Virus record (IMG/VR): IMGVR_UViG_3300004806_000028
Span: 1-57,573 of that record
DNA length: 57,573 nucleotides
Strand: one strand, 5' to 3'
DNA from: a virus
How positions within the stretch are numbered: the first letter of the stretch is position 1; every line of letters starts with the position of its first letter. The notes beneath the pieces were generated by a model. It was not told the origin of the DNA. It searched no databases and saw only the letters and a program-made list of their open reading frames with translations. The translations under genes were made by a program, and so were the position numbers. Positions 36,024 to 43,886 of this stretch are shown piece after piece.

Positions 36024-36029
36024 TTTATT

Positions 36030-36035
36030 TATTTA
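36030..36035 (-). promoter_or_regulatory. Late-type promoter core for the small gene 35865-36023
   Basis: CTAAATAAAT on the minus strand; core ends 6 bases before the ATG at 36023. Confidence 0.5.
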
Positions 36036-36123
36036 GTAATATTGTAATAAAATATTCTTGTTTGGTGTATTAATTTATGAAAGTTTTAATAAATAGTAAT
36101 GTAAGAATAAACTTATATTATAT

Positions 36124-36918
36124 ATGTCTACCAAGAAATCTGCTCGAAAGAGTAAAGCGACGGAAACTAAAACATTAGAAAATAAAACAAAAACGGATAA
36201 CTCTCCGTATGTTCATCAAAGTCCTAAAATTAGTTATGATTTAAATATTAAAGAATTACCTTGGACAGAAAAACAAAAATATATAATAAATATATTCTTA
36301 GATAAAGATACCAAAATCTTGTTTATGAAAGGAGTTGCAGGAACTAGTAAAACTATGTTGGCGATGTATTTGGGATTGCAATTGTTGAATTTAAGAAAGG
36401 TGTCTGATTTAGTTTTGGTTAGATCAGCAGTTGAAAGTTCGGATTCTAAATTGGGATACTTACCTGGAAGTATGTCAGATAAGGTTTCTTACTATATGGC
36501 TCCATTTAGAGATAAATTAGAAGAGTTATTGTCACAGTCTGAAATTTCTAAATTAGAAAAGGATAATAGACTTACTATATGCCCTATTAACTTTGCTCGG
36601 GGATTACATTTTTCTGTAAAGTTTATATGTGCTGATGAATTACAGAATATGTCGGTAAGAGAAATATTTACATTATTGAGCAGAATCGGACAATATTCCA
36701 AAGTTATATTATGTGGCGATCCAGACCAAAGTGATCTACCATACGGAAAATCTGGATTTCAAGAAGTTTATGATTTGTTTAATGCACAAGATTCTAAAGA
36801 TGTTGGGATTCATTGTGTGGAGTTAGATGAAGATGATATTGTAAGATCAGAAATTTGTAAGTTTGTAAATAAAAAGTTCAAGCAATTAAGAGAAGAAAAA
36901 ATGAAACATAATATATAA
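36124..36918 (+). CDS. phoH: PhoH-like ATPase
   Basis: This 264-residue PhoH family protein is widespread in marine T4-like phages. Residues 1-30 are Lys/Thr-rich. Walker A GVAGTSKT lies at 70-77; VRSAVESSDSKLGYLPGSMS is the PhoH-specific loop; the Walker B region is KFICADELQNMSVREI; sensor/motif III is VILCGDPDQSDL. The role of phage PhoH is not settled (RNA-related ATPase or helicase-like, phosphate-stress link in some hosts). The upstream 100 bases are AT-rich with a TTATATTATAT stretch next to the ATG and a TAAATA 28 bases upstream, but no clear promoter. A small gene follows after 18 bases. Confidence 0.92.
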   Translation: MSTKKSARKSKATETKTLENKTKTDNSPYVHQSPKISYDLNIKELPWTEKQKYIINIFLDKDTKILFMKGVAGTSKTMLAMYLGLQLLNLRKVSDLVLVRSAVESSDSKLGYLPGSMSDKVSYYMAPFRDKLEELLSQSEISKLEKDNRLTICPINFARGLHFSVKFICADELQNMSVREIFTLLSRIGQYSKVILCGDPDQSDLPYGKSGFQEVYDLFNAQDSKDVGIHCVELDEDDIVRSEICKFVNKKFKQLREEKMKHNI

Positions 36919-36936
36919 AGTTAGTTAATTACTTGT

Positions 36937-37368
36937 ATGGATAATAATGAATTGAAAGATATTAATGATAGTATTGATACTCTTTCTAAAGATAATATAC
37001 ATCCTTGGGATAAATTGTTACTTGATGTCTTTGGTGAGAATCATGAATTTCCTATGTTAAGCTCAGTGGAAATACCAGAAGATTTTGATATAGAAACTAA
37101 AAAAGATGATATAGTTGACATACAGAACAAATTACAACAAAGTGTGTTAAATGCTGTATATAGCTCTCCTAAATTAAAAGTGGAAGATATTTATAAATCA
37201 CAATTTACTAATAATATTGGGAAATATGATGATAAAAAATATAAAGGTTATATAAATTTAATACAGATGATTGCAAGTATTCCTGAATCTGTTATTGATG
37301 ATGATAATAGCAGGAAAGAATTAACAAAAAAACTGATGCACGAATATGTAAGGGTTTTTAGTTCTTAA
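36937..37368 (+). CDS. Unknown acidic protein downstream of phoH
   Basis: This 143-residue, acidic, mostly helical protein begins MDNNELKDINDSIDTLSKDN and continues with HPWDKLLLDVFGENHEFPML and a C-terminal helix (KELTKKLMHEYVRVFSS). No motif was recognised. It starts 18 bases after phoH and is probably co-transcribed with it. Its TAA stop shares a TTAA with the stop of the convergent spike-like gene. Confidence 0.6.
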   Translation: MDNNELKDINDSIDTLSKDNIHPWDKLLLDVFGENHEFPMLSSVEIPEDFDIETKKDDIVDIQNKLQQSVLNAVYSSPKLKVEDIYKSQFTNNIGKYDDKKYKGYINLIQMIASIPESVIDDDNSRKELTKKLMHEYVRVFSS

Positions 37369-38684
37369 CCTATCATGCTTTTACCGTAGTTCGTTAATAT
37401 TGATAATCCACCATTAACGGTAGGAACTGGATGAGGTTTTTGGCAATCAGATGCTTGTTCTCTTACCTGTTTATCAGTATCAAACAATTTAATATTTGGT
37501 AAATCCATTGAATGAACGTGTGCGGTTTCTGGCATTGTGTGATGATGTGGATAAACATACACAGTAGAATTGCCATAAATTCCTGATCCGACATATCCCA
37601 CTGGAACTGGAGATGATAGTGTGTATGCAATATGCGACATCCTTTCTGCTAACATATTTGCTCCTCTTGGAGTTGACATAAACATACTAGGGTCTTTGAT
37701 AAATTCTTTTACCACTGTTTGTAAATCTTTTATAGCAGATTTAGATGCTTCTTTTGGTGTTCCTCCCCATTGTGCTTTTCCAGTAGTTTCAAATGGCAAT
37801 GCACCAAAGCTAGTAGGTTTTGGGTCGAGTCTTGTAGTAGTAGCAGAAATGAAATGTAATTCTCCATCAATATGTGCTCCACCAGATACTATCATATTAC
37901 CATCAACACCTAATGTTGCATTTACTTGCACTTGACCAGTAGAACTTCCATTTGCAGGAGTTAATTCTATAGTTTTTCCAGTTAATTTTAAATGGTTTCC
38001 TTCTATAGTTGTTGTTCCTATACTTGATCCGATGTTCATTTCAGCACCAGTAATTTTTGTTATACCTCCAGCAATGTTTAAATTGCCGGATGTATTCAAT
38101 TCTATTCCTTGAGCACCAGCAACAAGAGTAAACTTATTACTACATTTTATATAGTATTGTCCACCCGGAGTTGCTAAAGGATTCGTCGCATTTATTTGGT
38201 TTGTTTTTGCTGTTCCTCCTGTCGTTCCTCCTGATCCAATATTAATTTTAGCTTTTACTGGTTTTGCGCCTTCAACTACAGCATATGATTTTAATTTATT
38301 GAATCCTACACCAATTTCTACAACCTGATTTCCTAAAACTGATATATGTCTTGAATTGGTAAATCCTCCTGTATTTAATTTTGCTTCAGCGTCCATTACA
38401 GCAGACGCATTTTTTTGTGCAACTTCTACTGCTTTTTGTTCTTGCTGGTTAGTGTCCGTAGGATCGATAAAAGTTCCCGTTCCTCCACAATCAGGGCAAG
38501 CACCTTTATAAATAGTCTTTTTATCTATTATATTGGATTGTCTAGGTGGGGTAATAACGAGTTTAAGAAGCAATACAGGAGATTTTATTGCACCTTTCAT
38601 CATTTCTAAAAAAGATTTTTCTTTTTTGTTTTCTAAAATTTTCCCGCTACAACTTGGACATGGTATGGTTCTTTTATTGCTCAT
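37365..38684 (-). CDS. Putative baseplate spike-associated protein: zinc ribbon, beta-helix-like repeats, His-rich tip
   Basis: This is a 439-residue protein. The N-terminus has two Cys pairs (C9/C12 and C63/C66 in ACPDCGGTG), a DnaJ-like zinc ribbon. Residues ~140-290 show short repeating strands rich in Gly, Asn and Thr (GNLNIAGGITKITGAEMNIG), resembling the triangular beta-helix of gp5/VgrG needles. Near residue 380 is YPHHHTMPETAHVHSM, a His cluster that could bind metal as in phage spike tips. The gene starts 1 base after the stop of the gp5-like hub gene and is in the same operon. I infer that it extends or caps the membrane-piercing needle. Family assignment is uncertain. Confidence 0.45.
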   Translation of the reverse strand: MSNKRTIPCPSCSGKILENKKEKSFLEMMKGAIKSPVLLLKLVITPPRQSNIIDKKTIYKGACPDCGGTGTFIDPTDTNQQEQKAVEVAQKNASAVMDAEAKLNTGGFTNSRHISVLGNQVVEIGVGFNKLKSYAVVEGAKPVKAKINIGSGGTTGGTAKTNQINATNPLATPGGQYYIKCSNKFTLVAGAQGIELNTSGNLNIAGGITKITGAEMNIGSSIGTTTIEGNHLKLTGKTIELTPANGSSTGQVQVNATLGVDGNMIVSGGAHIDGELHFISATTTRLDPKPTSFGALPFETTGKAQWGGTPKEASKSAIKDLQTVVKEFIKDPSMFMSTPRGANMLAERMSHIAYTLSSPVPVGYVGSGIYGNSTVYVYPHHHTMPETAHVHSMDLPNIKLFDTDKQVREQASDCQKPHPVPTVNGGLSILTNYGKSMIG

Positions 38685-38685
38685 G

Positions 38686-40611
38686 TTATGGTTTCAACAT
38701 TTCGTTGTTTATTTCTCCTATTAATGTTTCAATTGTATTTATTGCATCATGGACACTAGAATCCGTCACATTTCCAACTTTTATATAACAATCTCCATTT
38801 ATTACAGTATTATCAATTCCTTTAGTGTGTGTTTCTCTGTTTAATAATCCAATATTGAATATATTACCATCAGTTTGTGCATGAAAATCATCAGCAGCAT
38901 ATAACATAGTATGGTTTTCGCTAAATTTTAAATGACTTCCAGCAAATGAAACTAATGACACTTCATGTAAATCCTTTCCTTCAGTTGAAATTATACCACC
39001 ACCTTTGTTTGGTAATAAACTAGTTTTGTTTATGGTATCATTCCCCATTAAAGAAGGATCAAACCCAATTCCAGGACTAGCTGATTTGTATGCACCACTC
39101 CATTCTGAACTTCTATATGATGCGGCAAAATAAACTGGAAATAGTGGGTTTCCTTCTCTAAAGAAACACCATAATAAAGCACCAATTGCAGGAATACAAA
39201 ATACCCCTTTTGGTACGTTTGTTGTGTCATAAGGAGCAGGAGCAACATCAGTAGTTGTCATTACTTGTGCAGAGGATGTTACCATAGCACCATCCCCTTT
39301 CCCAAATCCCATTACTGGTTGATCTATGTGTGGATAGTCTTTTGATGGACTATAAATATCAAATCTTCCAGATAAATTCTTTGCTGTTCGATCATCCCAA
39401 GTTCCTGATATTATATTTCCATTTCCCAAAGATAATTGAACGGTATCTTTTGGTGCAATTCCGTTTGCTCTAAATAATGATTCTATATCTGGTGAAACTG
39501 CGAAACTTGTATTGGGAACTAATTTTATATTTTGTATACCTATTCCGTTTGCAGAATTTGTGTCGTAATCAGCTTGTCCTTTCTTTTCATACCCATATAA
39601 GGTGATTCTACCAAAAGGGCTAGTAGAGGTCACTGGAGCGGGTGGTGTGGATGATGGAGTAGTTGTTACAGGGGTTGCGGAACCATCAGACATTTTTGAA
39701 TTGTCTGTAGCTGCGGAACTATCCAAATTTGCTTCTGGTGGGGGTGGCGATGCAGCGACATTATTATTTACTGGTGGTGCTTCAGGTGTATTTACTGCTG
39801 AAGAAGTCATGGGTGCAGAAGGGATTTGCCAATGCCAAAATTCTGAATTGCCATAAGGTATATTGGGATGTATTTGCGAGAATTCGTATTTAGGAGCATT
39901 TGTTAACATCCATTGATATCCAGTCATTCCACTAAATTCCAAATCTAATGCTTTACCAAGTCCATGATTAGACCTTCCTGGAGTTGCTGCCAATCCACCC
40001 TTTCCATATATACCTTTTCTTTGTGCGACATCAACTTGTTCTGCATAAGTTCTATATGAGTCAGTAACAGAAATTTTTACTCCTGCTGCATCCGCTTCAG
40101 CTTTTAATGCCTTCCATTTTTCTGCAACATAAGGATTTAAATAATGTCCACCACCAATAGGAACTAATTGCGATGGATTTGCTTTATCCAATTTACCGTT
40201 ACTTGGATTATTTGGTGATGTATTATTTTGGCTTGGTTGCGCGACTACACCAGTATTTCCAGCACCAATGGCATTTTTATCATAACTCCCCCCACCAATG
40301 GCATTTTGTAAGAAATTTCCAATAGAGTCTAATACACCAGGAGAAGAACCACCTATAATTGGTGAAGCGGGTTCTGCAAATGGTAATATTTTTTCTAAAT
40401 ACAATCTAGCATTTTCTGGCATCCCATTTGATAGGTTTCCACCAACAGCATTAAATGAAATAATATCTTCTGCTTGATCACCAAATAATTTTAAAAGATT
40501 TTGGTTTAACACTGGCATGATGTGTGGTATGTATACTTTAACTCTTCCTCTACTTTCAGGGTCTTGAGTTGATACTACTATACCTAAATAATTTCCGTAA
40601 TATTCTTTCAT
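38686..40611 (-). CDS. gp5: gp5-like baseplate hub/needle protein with M15 peptidase and double-psi-barrel insert
   Basis: This is a 641-residue protein. Residues 1-35 (YLGIVVSTQDPESRGRVKVY) and ~465-500 (VPKGVFCIPAIGALLWCFFR, PVYFAASY) look like the two parts of the gp5/VgrG OB-fold. Between them lie an M15 (VanY-type) peptidase at ~150-265 (SYRT, SNHGLGKALDL with H216 and D223, and FWHW with H260), a Pro/Ser/Thr linker, and a double-psi-barrel-like domain at ~333-422 (FGRITLYGYEKKGQ, DDRTAKNLSGRFDIY). The C-terminus resembles the start of a needle. T4 gp5 has a lysozyme domain instead. Here a peptidase would cut peptide stems of host peptidoglycan as the tail tube enters. Peptidase residues are all visible; the OB-fold split is inferred. 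Confidence 0.75.
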   Translation of the reverse strand: MKEYYGNYLGIVVSTQDPESRGRVKVYIPHIMPVLNQNLLKLFGDQAEDIISFNAVGGNLSNGMPENARLYLEKILPFAEPASPIIGGSSPGVLDSIGNFLQNAIGGGSYDKNAIGAGNTGVVAQPSQNNTSPNNPSNGKLDKANPSQLVPIGGGHYLNPYVAEKWKALKAEADAAGVKISVTDSYRTYAEQVDVAQRKGIYGKGGLAATPGRSNHGLGKALDLEFSGMTGYQWMLTNAPKYEFSQIHPNIPYGNSEFWHWQIPSAPMTSSAVNTPEAPPVNNNVAASPPPPEANLDSSAATDNSKMSDGSATPVTTTPSSTPPAPVTSTSPFGRITLYGYEKKGQADYDTNSANGIGIQNIKLVPNTSFAVSPDIESLFRANGIAPKDTVQLSLGNGNIISGTWDDRTAKNLSGRFDIYSPSKDYPHIDQPVMGFGKGDGAMVTSSAQVMTTTDVAPAPYDTTNVPKGVFCIPAIGALLWCFFREGNPLFPVYFAASYRSSEWSGAYKSASPGIGFDPSLMGNDTINKTSLLPNKGGGIISTEGKDLHEVSLVSFAGSHLKFSENHTMLYAADDFHAQTDGNIFNIGLLNRETHTKGIDNTVINGDCYIKVGNVTDSSVHDAINTIETLIGEINNEMLKP

Positions 40612-40614
40612 ATG

Positions 40615-41892
40615 TTAATATAATATTGGTGTTGGTATATAATCCGGTTGTCGATATACTTCTCCATTAAATGTTGTGCTAGTAGGATAACTAGATTGTC
40701 TATATCCAATACTAAATGTAGATGGTTGAATTGGTTTACCACTTTTAAACATATGTGGCATTAAATTTATATGTAATGAATAATTTTTCATTATTCCATC
40801 TACTACCGTTCCTTTTAATGATGTTTCTAATTTCGTAAACAAAGAACCTCCACCATCTCCACCTAATCCAACATTAGAAGAATTTGCGGCGATATTAATG
40901 GACGCATGAATATCTGGTGGTAATAATTTATCGAATGCCGCAGTTGGGTTATGTAGTCTGGATTGTCCAGCGTTTAAATGTGGAACTATAAATTGTTGTA
41001 TTAGTTTTTGTGGTGTTTTTAATACATCAGTGATTTGTTTTGTTGCGGAATCAAATGCGTTATTAAATTTTTCTGAACTAGTGAGTTTATTGAGGTTTTT
41101 TTCTAATAATCCATCTAATGATACTGATAATGATATATTAAAATTCCCGAAAGATATCATAACACTCGATGGAATAAATGTATCTAGTGCAGCAAATGCA
41201 GTTTTTTCTACTAATACTATTAGATTGGTTTTTAGTCTATTTGTTATTTGTATTGCAGCTTGTGTTCCAGCATACACATCATTTAATAGCGTTCCGGCTG
41301 TATTTGTAATTGCACCGATACTGCCCATAACCGAAGATGGTAATTTAGACATTTCATCAATCTTCACTGATTGATATGCTGCACCTAATCCGATTGCTGA
41401 TTTTGTATCTGTTCTTTCTAAAAATGTATGAACAATACTAGGTATTCCTGATCCTGTTGCTCCTCTTGATGCTCCGGTTAATGTTCCTAAAGTTGATCCT
41501 ATAAAGGGGGAAACTGGTTTTGTTACATCGTGTAGATTTGTTTCTATTGTAGTGGGCGCAACAACAGGGGTTCTTGTTATTTTTGTATCATTAACACTAT
41601 CTTCCGTTTGTGGTTGTATCACATGATTTTGTGTTGCTATTTGTGTTAATGCTGCATACTTTTGTGTTAATAATAAATGGTTTTCTGGTGTTATCGCATT
41701 TGAACTATCGATACTACCACTAGACATCAAAGATTTGGCTTGAGTTGATTGTCCTGATAAAGTAAATGTAGAAGACCCAAAAATGATGTTACGCATTGCT
41801 GGCGCATCTTTCCCACAACGAATGTCTATAAGATCACCTAGAGTATTAGGATCGCTTGCTGCATTGTTTAAACTATAATTACCATATCCCAT
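40615..41892 (-). CDS. Unknown virion protein upstream of the gp5-like hub
   Basis: This is a 425-residue protein. It opens MGYGNYSLNNAASDPNTLGD and is Ser/Thr/Ala-rich with long helical stretches in the middle (AITNTAGTLLNDVYAGTQAA, NKLTSSEKFNNAFDSATKQI) and a beta-rich C-terminus ending in YRQPDYIPTPILY. It has no Cys-rich or catalytic motif. It starts 1 base after the tail-chaperone-like gene and lies 3 bases before the hub gene, so it is co-expressed with the needle complex. It may be a hub-associated chaperone or a baseplate component; neither can be shown from the sequence. Confidence 0.5.
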   Translation of the reverse strand: MGYGNYSLNNAASDPNTLGDLIDIRCGKDAPAMRNIIFGSSTFTLSGQSTQAKSLMSSGSIDSSNAITPENHLLLTQKYAALTQIATQNHVIQPQTEDSVNDTKITRTPVVAPTTIETNLHDVTKPVSPFIGSTLGTLTGASRGATGSGIPSIVHTFLERTDTKSAIGLGAAYQSVKIDEMSKLPSSVMGSIGAITNTAGTLLNDVYAGTQAAIQITNRLKTNLIVLVEKTAFAALDTFIPSSVMISFGNFNISLSVSLDGLLEKNLNKLTSSEKFNNAFDSATKQITDVLKTPQKLIQQFIVPHLNAGQSRLHNPTAAFDKLLPPDIHASINIAANSSNVGLGGDGGGSLFTKLETSLKGTVVDGIMKNYSLHINLMPHMFKSGKPIQPSTFSIGYRQSSYPTSTTFNGEVYRQPDYIPTPILY

Positions 41893-41893
41893 T

Positions 41894-42286
41894 TTAAATA
41901 CTTATTGTTGAATTTGGAATCTCGGGCCAAATGACATTAGAAGGATTAGTGAATTTTTTTGTTATATCTCGCAATTCCTTTCTATATGCAGACCATTGTT
42001 GTTTATCTACTGGTGAATCAATAAGTTGTGTCCAATCAGTTTCTTTTAATATATTGTTGCGTTTTATACGAATTTGTTCCCATGTTATAGATGAACTGCA
42101 CATATTTTCAATTTTCCATTCCCCATTAATAAAAAATATTTTTTGTGTTTTTAAATTATATTCAGGAGGAGTTATAGTGGTTGCAAAAGCAGGAATATGA
42201 TATACTCCTTGTTCTAATGGGGATTCATCAGCAATATCTTGATTGATATATTCTCCAGAGGCTTTATGGTAATTATAAATTTTCAT
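41894..42286 (-). CDS. Tail assembly chaperone-like protein
   Basis: This protein is 130 residues from the ATG at 42286, which overlaps the stop of the fibre gene by one base (TAATG), a typical translational coupling. An upstream start at 42301 would overlap further and is not needed. The C-terminal half matches the tail assembly chaperone family found after phage tail-fibre genes: TWEQIRIKRNNILKETDWTQ, then DKQQWSAYRKELRDITKKF and NVIWPEIP. These proteins help fold or trimerise the fibre encoded just upstream, here the collar-domain fibre of 42286-42891. The N-terminal half is beta-rich (YNYHKASGEYINQDIAD). Confidence 0.75.
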   Translation of the reverse strand: MKIYNYHKASGEYINQDIADESPLEQGVYHIPAFATTITPPEYNLKTQKIFFINGEWKIENMCSSSITWEQIRIKRNNILKETDWTQLIDSPVDKQQWSAYRKELRDITKKFTNPSNVIWPEIPNSTISI

Positions 42287-42891
42287 TAATATTTTATACA
42301 ATATAATAATGAAATGTTTCTAGGTCTAGTTTCCACTCCTCCAGTAGCTTCTATTTGCAACCCTCCCCAAGTATTGTATATGTAATTTTCTGTTAATAAA
42401 GGTTCTACAGGAACTGCACCATCAGGAGAATTGTTTAATGAATATGAGAACAATCTATGAATATGGCTTTTAAACATATCGACTTGCCATGTTCCAATTA
42501 GTCTACTTAAATCTATGCCGCGACCATCATCATAACCACGAATAAATTCCCCTCTCAAATCAGGAAGTGTATATGTATTTGCCCCATCCCCCGGCCCAAA
42601 TTTCCCCCAAGCGGATAAAGATTTTTCTGTTTCTGTTGTAGCAAGATTTCCACTAGATAGTGCAAAATTCCATAAATTACTATATGTGGTTCTATTAATA
42701 GTTGCTCCATTTAATTTTAAAAATCCTGTGGGTGCTATAGTTGAAGGAAATGCAACTACCATACCCACAAATGGATTATAAACATTACAGAGCGCATTAT
42801 CTAAATTAGTGAAATTGGTATTAATTACAATTCTCGAATCACCAATACAATCAGTATCATTTATTAGGGTTGTATAATTACATGTAGACAT
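42286..42891 (-). CDS. Short tail-fibre protein with tail-collar domain
   Basis: This protein is 201 residues from the ATG at 42891. The ATG at 42897 directly abuts the TAAATA motif, whereas 42891 has the standard 6-base gap. The N-terminal module is NDTDCIGDSRIVINTNFTNL. A tail-collar domain follows: GMVVAFPSTIAPTGFLKLNG, then TYTLPDLRGEFIRGYDDGRG and KSHIHRLFSYSLNN with two His, ending ETRPRNISLLYCIKY. It is of the same family as 25988-26497 but with a different knob. It is coupled to a chaperone-like gene at its 3' end, as in many fibre-chaperone pairs. It probably binds a host receptor as a trimer. Confidence 0.78.
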   Translation of the reverse strand: MSTCNYTTLINDTDCIGDSRIVINTNFTNLDNALCNVYNPFVGMVVAFPSTIAPTGFLKLNGATINRTTYSNLWNFALSSGNLATTETEKSLSAWGKFGPGDGANTYTLPDLRGEFIRGYDDGRGIDLSRLIGTWQVDMFKSHIHRLFSYSLNNSPDGAVPVEPLLTENYIYNTWGGLQIEATGGVETRPRNISLLYCIKY

Positions 42892-42897
42892 ATACAT

Positions 42898-42903
42898 TAT
42901 TTA
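42898..42903 (-). promoter_or_regulatory. Late-type promoter core for the collar fibre operon
   Basis: CTAAATAATG on the minus strand; directly precedes the ATG at 42897 and lies 6 bases before the ATG at 42891. Confidence 0.55.
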
Positions 42904-42920
42904 GCAGTAAAAACTAAAAA

Positions 42921-42956
42921 AAGAAAGCCTCATGAAATTAATCAAGAGGCTTTCTT
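42921..42956 (-). terminator. Rho-independent terminator after 42975-43505
   Basis: An 11-base stem (AAGAAAGCCTC with GAGGCTTTCTT), 14-base loop, followed on the minus strand by a run of seven T. It lies 18 bases past the stop of the upstream gene. Confidence 0.85.
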
Positions 42957-42974
42957 CATATTTGTTAGTATATA

Positions 42975-43505
42975 TTAGAAATATCCTAATAGACGAAGAC
43001 GAGTATTTTCAGGTCCCCAAGCCTGTAACCCATTAGCAGTCAATGTTAATGTTCCTGTAGCACCTAAATATGCTAAGAACCCATGTCTGTTAGTTTTTCT
43101 GAAGTTTATAATATCTCCAACATATGATCTGTCTACGAGAATTGTTCCTGCACCAGAAGATAAAGTTAATCCTGCGGTGTTAGTATATGTATATGCAGAA
43201 AATGAATTGTTTATAGTAGAGGTAAGTGTGACTTGTGCAGCATTATAAGCAGTCAAAGCAGCAGCAGACAACGCAGAAGCACCAGAAGTTGTTGTCCATG
43301 TGGTATACGCAGCATTATAAGCGGTTAATGCAGGAGTAATAGCATTAGCACTTAAATATGGAACATTGGTGTTATATTCAACAGCAACAATATTAGGAGA
43401 AGTTGCGGATGTGAAATAAAATCCTGTTCCTACGTTTGCACTAATTGATGCGATTGTAGCAGAAGTATTTAAAACTGATTGGTTCGTATAAGTTTGATTT
43501 ATCAT
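42975..43505 (-). CDS. Small abundant-type virion protein of unknown function
   Basis: This 176-residue protein has few charged residues and much Ala, Thr, Ser, Asn and Tyr. A repeated element TAYNAAYTTWTTTSGASAL / TAYNAAQVTLTSTI is visible near 60-100, then TNTAGLTLSSGAGTILVDRS and a C-terminus ending in LRLLGYF, like that of the short fibre at 24754. Own late-type promoter and a strong terminator make it a single-gene unit. This design suggests high expression, as for a decoration or fibre-tip protein; no family was recognised. Confidence 0.55.
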   Translation of the reverse strand: MINQTYTNQSVLNTSATIASISANVGTGFYFTSATSPNIVAVEYNTNVPYLSANAITPALTAYNAAYTTWTTTSGASALSAAALTAYNAAQVTLTSTINNSFSAYTYTNTAGLTLSSGAGTILVDRSYVGDIINFRKTNRHGFLAYLGATGTLTLTANGLQAWGPENTRLRLLGYF

Positions 43506-43515
43506 AATGTATAAT

Positions 43516-43521
43516 TATTTA
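43516..43521 (-). promoter_or_regulatory. Late-type promoter core for 42975-43505
   Basis: GAATAAATAATTA on the minus strand; core ends 10 bases before the ATG at 43505. Confidence 0.5.
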
Positions 43522-43548
43522 TTCATTTTTGCTTAAATATGTTAAGAT

Positions 43549-43848
43549 ATGAGTAAAAACTTCAATGAAAAATTAAAACAATATCTTTGCGAAACTCCTT
43601 GGTATGATTTGCAATTCGAAATTCCAATAGATTTGCAATTCGAATTAGCAAAATCTAAAGAAGATTTGTTAAAAAAATTAGAAGATGCGTTTCTTGATTC
43701 TTCTAATAGATTGTATATAAAAGATAATTTTGTGAAGTTTAAAACAGCAACTTTATACGATAATATTTTTCAATCGTTTGTTAAAAAATATAATTGCAAA
43801 GAAGAAGTTACCCATTTCTTCAATTCAACTTTGCAAAAATTAAGATAG
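43549..43848 (+). CDS. Small protein of unknown function
   Basis: This 99-residue, charged, helical protein begins MSKNFNEKLKQYLCETPWYD. The stretch DLQFEIPIDLQFELAKSKED carries a short internal repeat (DLQFEIP/DLQFELA). It has one Cys pair far apart and no known motif. The AT-rich upstream has TTAAATATG 9 bases before the ATG, a weak late-like signal. It lies between a minus-strand virion gene and the homing endonucleases, which have their own promoter. Confidence 0.55.
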   Translation: MSKNFNEKLKQYLCETPWYDLQFEIPIDLQFELAKSKEDLLKKLEDAFLDSSNRLYIKDNFVKFKTATLYDNIFQSFVKKYNCKEEVTHFFNSTLQKLR

Positions 43849-43851
43849 GGA

Positions 43852-43879
43852 TTGACATATTATGATTCTGTGTGATAAT
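43852..43879 (+). promoter_or_regulatory. Sigma70-like promoter of the homing-endonuclease pair
   Basis: TTGACA (43852-43857), 16-base spacer, GATAAT (43874-43879), ending 7 bases before the ATG at 43887. It starts within 10 bases of the upstream gene's end. Confidence 0.6.
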
Positions 43880-43886
43880 TACAAAC

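Noticed and set aside
36090-36095. TAAATA upstream of phoH
   Set aside because: It is 28 bases from the ATG, outside the 5-15-base range of the other genes; could be chance in AT-rich DNA.
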